DNA of 6,952 nucleotides from the NCBI GenBank assembly GCA_937915965.1, contig CALGHC010000786.1, forward strand, positions 1-6,952, read 5' to 3'. A program made the translations under genes and the position numbers. Source of the DNA: an uncultured Myxococcales bacterium (GTDB lineage Bacteria; Myxococcota_A; UBA9042). Shown here one piece after another: positions 5,165-6,952 of the stretch. Every line of letters begins with the position of its first letter. Position 1 is the stretch's first letter. Under the pieces are notes generated by a model. That model was given only the letters and a program-made list of their open reading frames with translations, ran no database searches and was not told the DNA's origin.

Positions 5165-6874
5165 CTACAAGACCCCGACCAGACGCAGCACCGGCTTGAT
5201 GACGCCGCCGAAGCCCTCCGCGACGATGCAAGCGACTGCGACGGTGGTCAGGGTCAGCTCGCGGACCTTGAGACCGCGGTCGAAGAGGCCCCAGAGCACC
5301 AGTCCGCCCACAAAGAACGCCAGATCGTACGAGATCGGCAGGACGAGACCCAAGCCGATGCCGAGAGAGCTGGGCAGGAAGCGCGCGATCCGTGCGTTGT
5401 TCTCAAGCAATACATAGACGACGCCGACGGCGCCAGCGATGATCATGGCCTCTGCGGCGAAGTGCGGCAGGGGCCTGGATCCGTCAAAGACCAGCGCGCT
5501 CGCCGCCCACATCTTTGCGACGGGAGCGGGCATGTCACCGCCCTCGAGCGCCAGATTCGAAGTTGCTGCGATGCGTTCGAAGACCCAGGCCGAGACCAGG
5601 GTGCACGGCAGGATCGTCAGCGTCTGGGTCCAGAACTGCCAGCTGCCTGGTACCTTGAACCAGCGGCCGTATGCCATGTCGCCGGTGAGGTTGCCGGCCT
5701 GCGCGCCGCTGCCCGCGACCATGCCGGCCCCGGCGAGGTTGATGTCGACGCGGGCGCCGCCGAAGACGGCTGATACACCCTGCAGCAGGATGCCCATCAC
5801 GCGCGCAGGGTTGAACGCCGTCTGCGCCGCCGCCCGGGTGGCGATGACGTTCTGCACGAAGCCGCCGACTGCGATGAGGATGGCGATGAGCAGCAGGTTG
5901 ATCTCGAAGTAGACGTAGAGGAAGACCGACGAGGTCACGAAGGCGACGGTCGCCAGCACGACAAAGTTGCGCCCGCTGAGGATCGGGTCGGCGGCCTCGC
6001 CATCGGCGGTGGCGTTCGTACCGGCGGCGGCGTCACGGCCGCGGCCGACGATCGACCGCATCGCGTCGACCATTACCCGCCAGTTGACCGCCATCATCGT
6101 CAGACCGCTGGCCACCAGGAAGCCGATGCCTGGCCAGACGTAGCGGTGAGGCGCGGCAGGCACCTCGAGGTGAGGCGCCATGAGGAGGAGGCCGATTGCG
6201 CCGAAGAGGAAACCCACGCAGGTACGAAAGCCCATCAGGTAGGCGCCGCCGATGGCGAAGGGTGACCAGGCGATCGACGCGCCGAAGGCAGCAAGGCCAA
6301 AGAGAGTGATGTCCGACGCCTCGGGCACCAGGCCGTAGCCGCCGTCGGTGTTGGCGATGACCCAGGCGAGCGCGATCAGGCCAAAGCCGAGCAGGTACCA
6401 GGGCTGGCGCGGGTCGCCCTCCTCGACGAGGGCGGTGATGACGCTGTGGGTCGCCTTGGCGCCAGGCCAGGGCAGCTCTTCCTTGACTACCAGGAGCTCA
6501 CGCAGCGGCACCACAAAGACCAGGCCGACGAGGCTGGTGACGACGCCGAAGCCGGCCATCTGAAAGAAGGTATACGACACGCCGGTGGTCATGACCTTGG
6601 CAGCGTAGAAGTTGGAGAGGAAGCCCAAGCTGCCGCCTGCCGACCCCATGGTCGCGACGATGACCATCTCGGTGGTGGTGATGCGCGTCTTCGAGAGGAA
6701 GAAGAAGGCGAAGAAGAAGAGCGCTGCGATGGTCGGCCCTTCCTCGATGACGCCGAAGGACAGCGTGAGGTACGAGTTGATGCCGCACAGGAAGATGGCG
6801 AGCAGAAAACCCGAGATAAGGCTGCGCGGGGTGAGCGCTTTGCCGACGTCGGCACCGAAGAGGTGGCTGATCAT
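5165..6874 (-). CDS. OPT-family oligopeptide transporter
   Basis: This 569-residue inner-membrane protein has many hydrophobic segments (by eye about a dozen or more, beginning near residue 19 and ending near 565). OPT proteins import peptides or metal chelates, probably with protons (family knowledge). The best signature is at residues 122-149, VPLREL..EELPWPGAKA, matching the conserved OPT 'lR..li..e.LpfPsG.A' region. Further family-like spots are ATRAAAQTAFNPARVMGIL (345-363), AQAGNLTGDMAYG (391-403) and GLGLVLPISYDLAFFVGG (507-524). The poorly conserved loop at about 277-299 is hydrophilic (GRGRDAAAGTNATADGEA). ATG at 6874 is well supported by GGAGG seven bases upstream. The length suits the shorter prokaryotic members. 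The substrate cannot be assigned. It appears to be transcribed alone, unless genes lie beyond the window's right edge. Confidence 0.9.
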   Translation of the reverse strand: MISHLFGADVGKALTPRSLISGFLLAIFLCGINSYLTLSFGVIEEGPTIAALFFFAFFFLSKTRITTTEMVIVATMGSAGGSLGFLSNFYAAKVMTTGVSYTFFQMAGFGVVTSLVGLVFVVPLRELLVVKEELPWPGAKATHSVITALVEEGDPRQPWYLLGFGLIALAWVIANTDGGYGLVPEASDITLFGLAAFGASIAWSPFAIGGAYLMGFRTCVGFLFGAIGLLLMAPHLEVPAAPHRYVWPGIGFLVASGLTMMAVNWRVMVDAMRSIVGRGRDAAAGTNATADGEAADPILSGRNFVVLATVAFVTSSVFLYVYFEINLLLIAILIAVGGFVQNVIATRAAAQTAFNPARVMGILLQGVSAVFGGARVDINLAGAGMVAGSGAQAGNLTGDMAYGRWFKVPGSWQFWTQTLTILPCTLVSAWVFERIAATSNLALEGGDMPAPVAKMWAASALVFDGSRPLPHFAAEAMIIAGAVGVVYVLLENNARIARFLPSSLGIGLGLVLPISYDLAFFVGGLVLWGLFDRGLKVRELTLTTVAVACIVAEGFGGVIKPVLRLVGVL

Positions 6875-6881
6875 GTCGGGT

Positions 6882-6886
6882 CCTCC
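6882..6886 (-). promoter_or_regulatory. Ribosome binding site of the OPT transporter gene
   Basis: The minus strand reads GGAGG here, seven bases before ATG at 6874-6872, which is close to ideal spacing. Confidence 0.85.
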
Positions 6887-6952
6887 ATGAAGGTGGCGAC
6901 CATAGCGCTGCGCGCGGTTGCTTGGCCATAGGGGGGCCTCGCCAGGTGCGGG

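Noticed and set aside
6446..6931. A 161-codon plus-strand open frame opposite the 5' end of the OPT transporter gene
   Set aside because: It is highly charged (Glu/Gly/Arg), which is the expected antisense of hydrophobic membrane segments.

Overview
The window is visibly GC-rich bacterial chromosomal DNA with five protein-coding genes. The best taxonomic clue is a secreted modular protein that ends in a bacterial fibrinogen-like 'GGGWT' domain. From general knowledge this architecture is common in Myxococcota and related delta-proteobacterial lineages, so I favour such a host, but this is inference. I see no rRNA, tRNA, transposase, integrase, phage gene or CRISPR array.

Layout: positions 1-127 hold a short 13-bp tandem repeat array. 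The gene for the 601-residue secreted fibrinogen-like protein follows on the minus strand (128-1933). A 360-bp gap (1934-2293) separates it from a divergent plus-strand pair: an unrecognised 157-residue protein (2294-2767) and, 30 bp further on, a GT4-type glycosyltransferase (2798-3949). A second 356-bp gap (3950-4305) holds several inverted repeats. It precedes a bacterial RIO-family kinase gene (4306-5145). That gene converges, across only 19 bp, on a minus-strand gene for an OPT-family oligopeptide transporter (5165-6874). The last 78 bp are the 5' flank of the transporter gene.

How the genes fit together: they do not form an obvious single pathway. The only likely operon is the 157-residue protein plus the glycosyltransferase. 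The fibrinogen-like protein should be exported and may bind surface glycans or other ligands. The glycosyltransferase would act on the cytoplasmic side of glycan assembly, but a functional link between the two is speculation. The RIO kinase and OPT transporter look like stand-alone genes placed tail to tail. I found no clear evidence of a new defence or mobile system. The items most worth a second look are the modular secreted protein, the tandem repeat array beside its 3' end, the unassigned partner of the glycosyltransferase, and alternative hairpins upstream of the RIO kinase gene.
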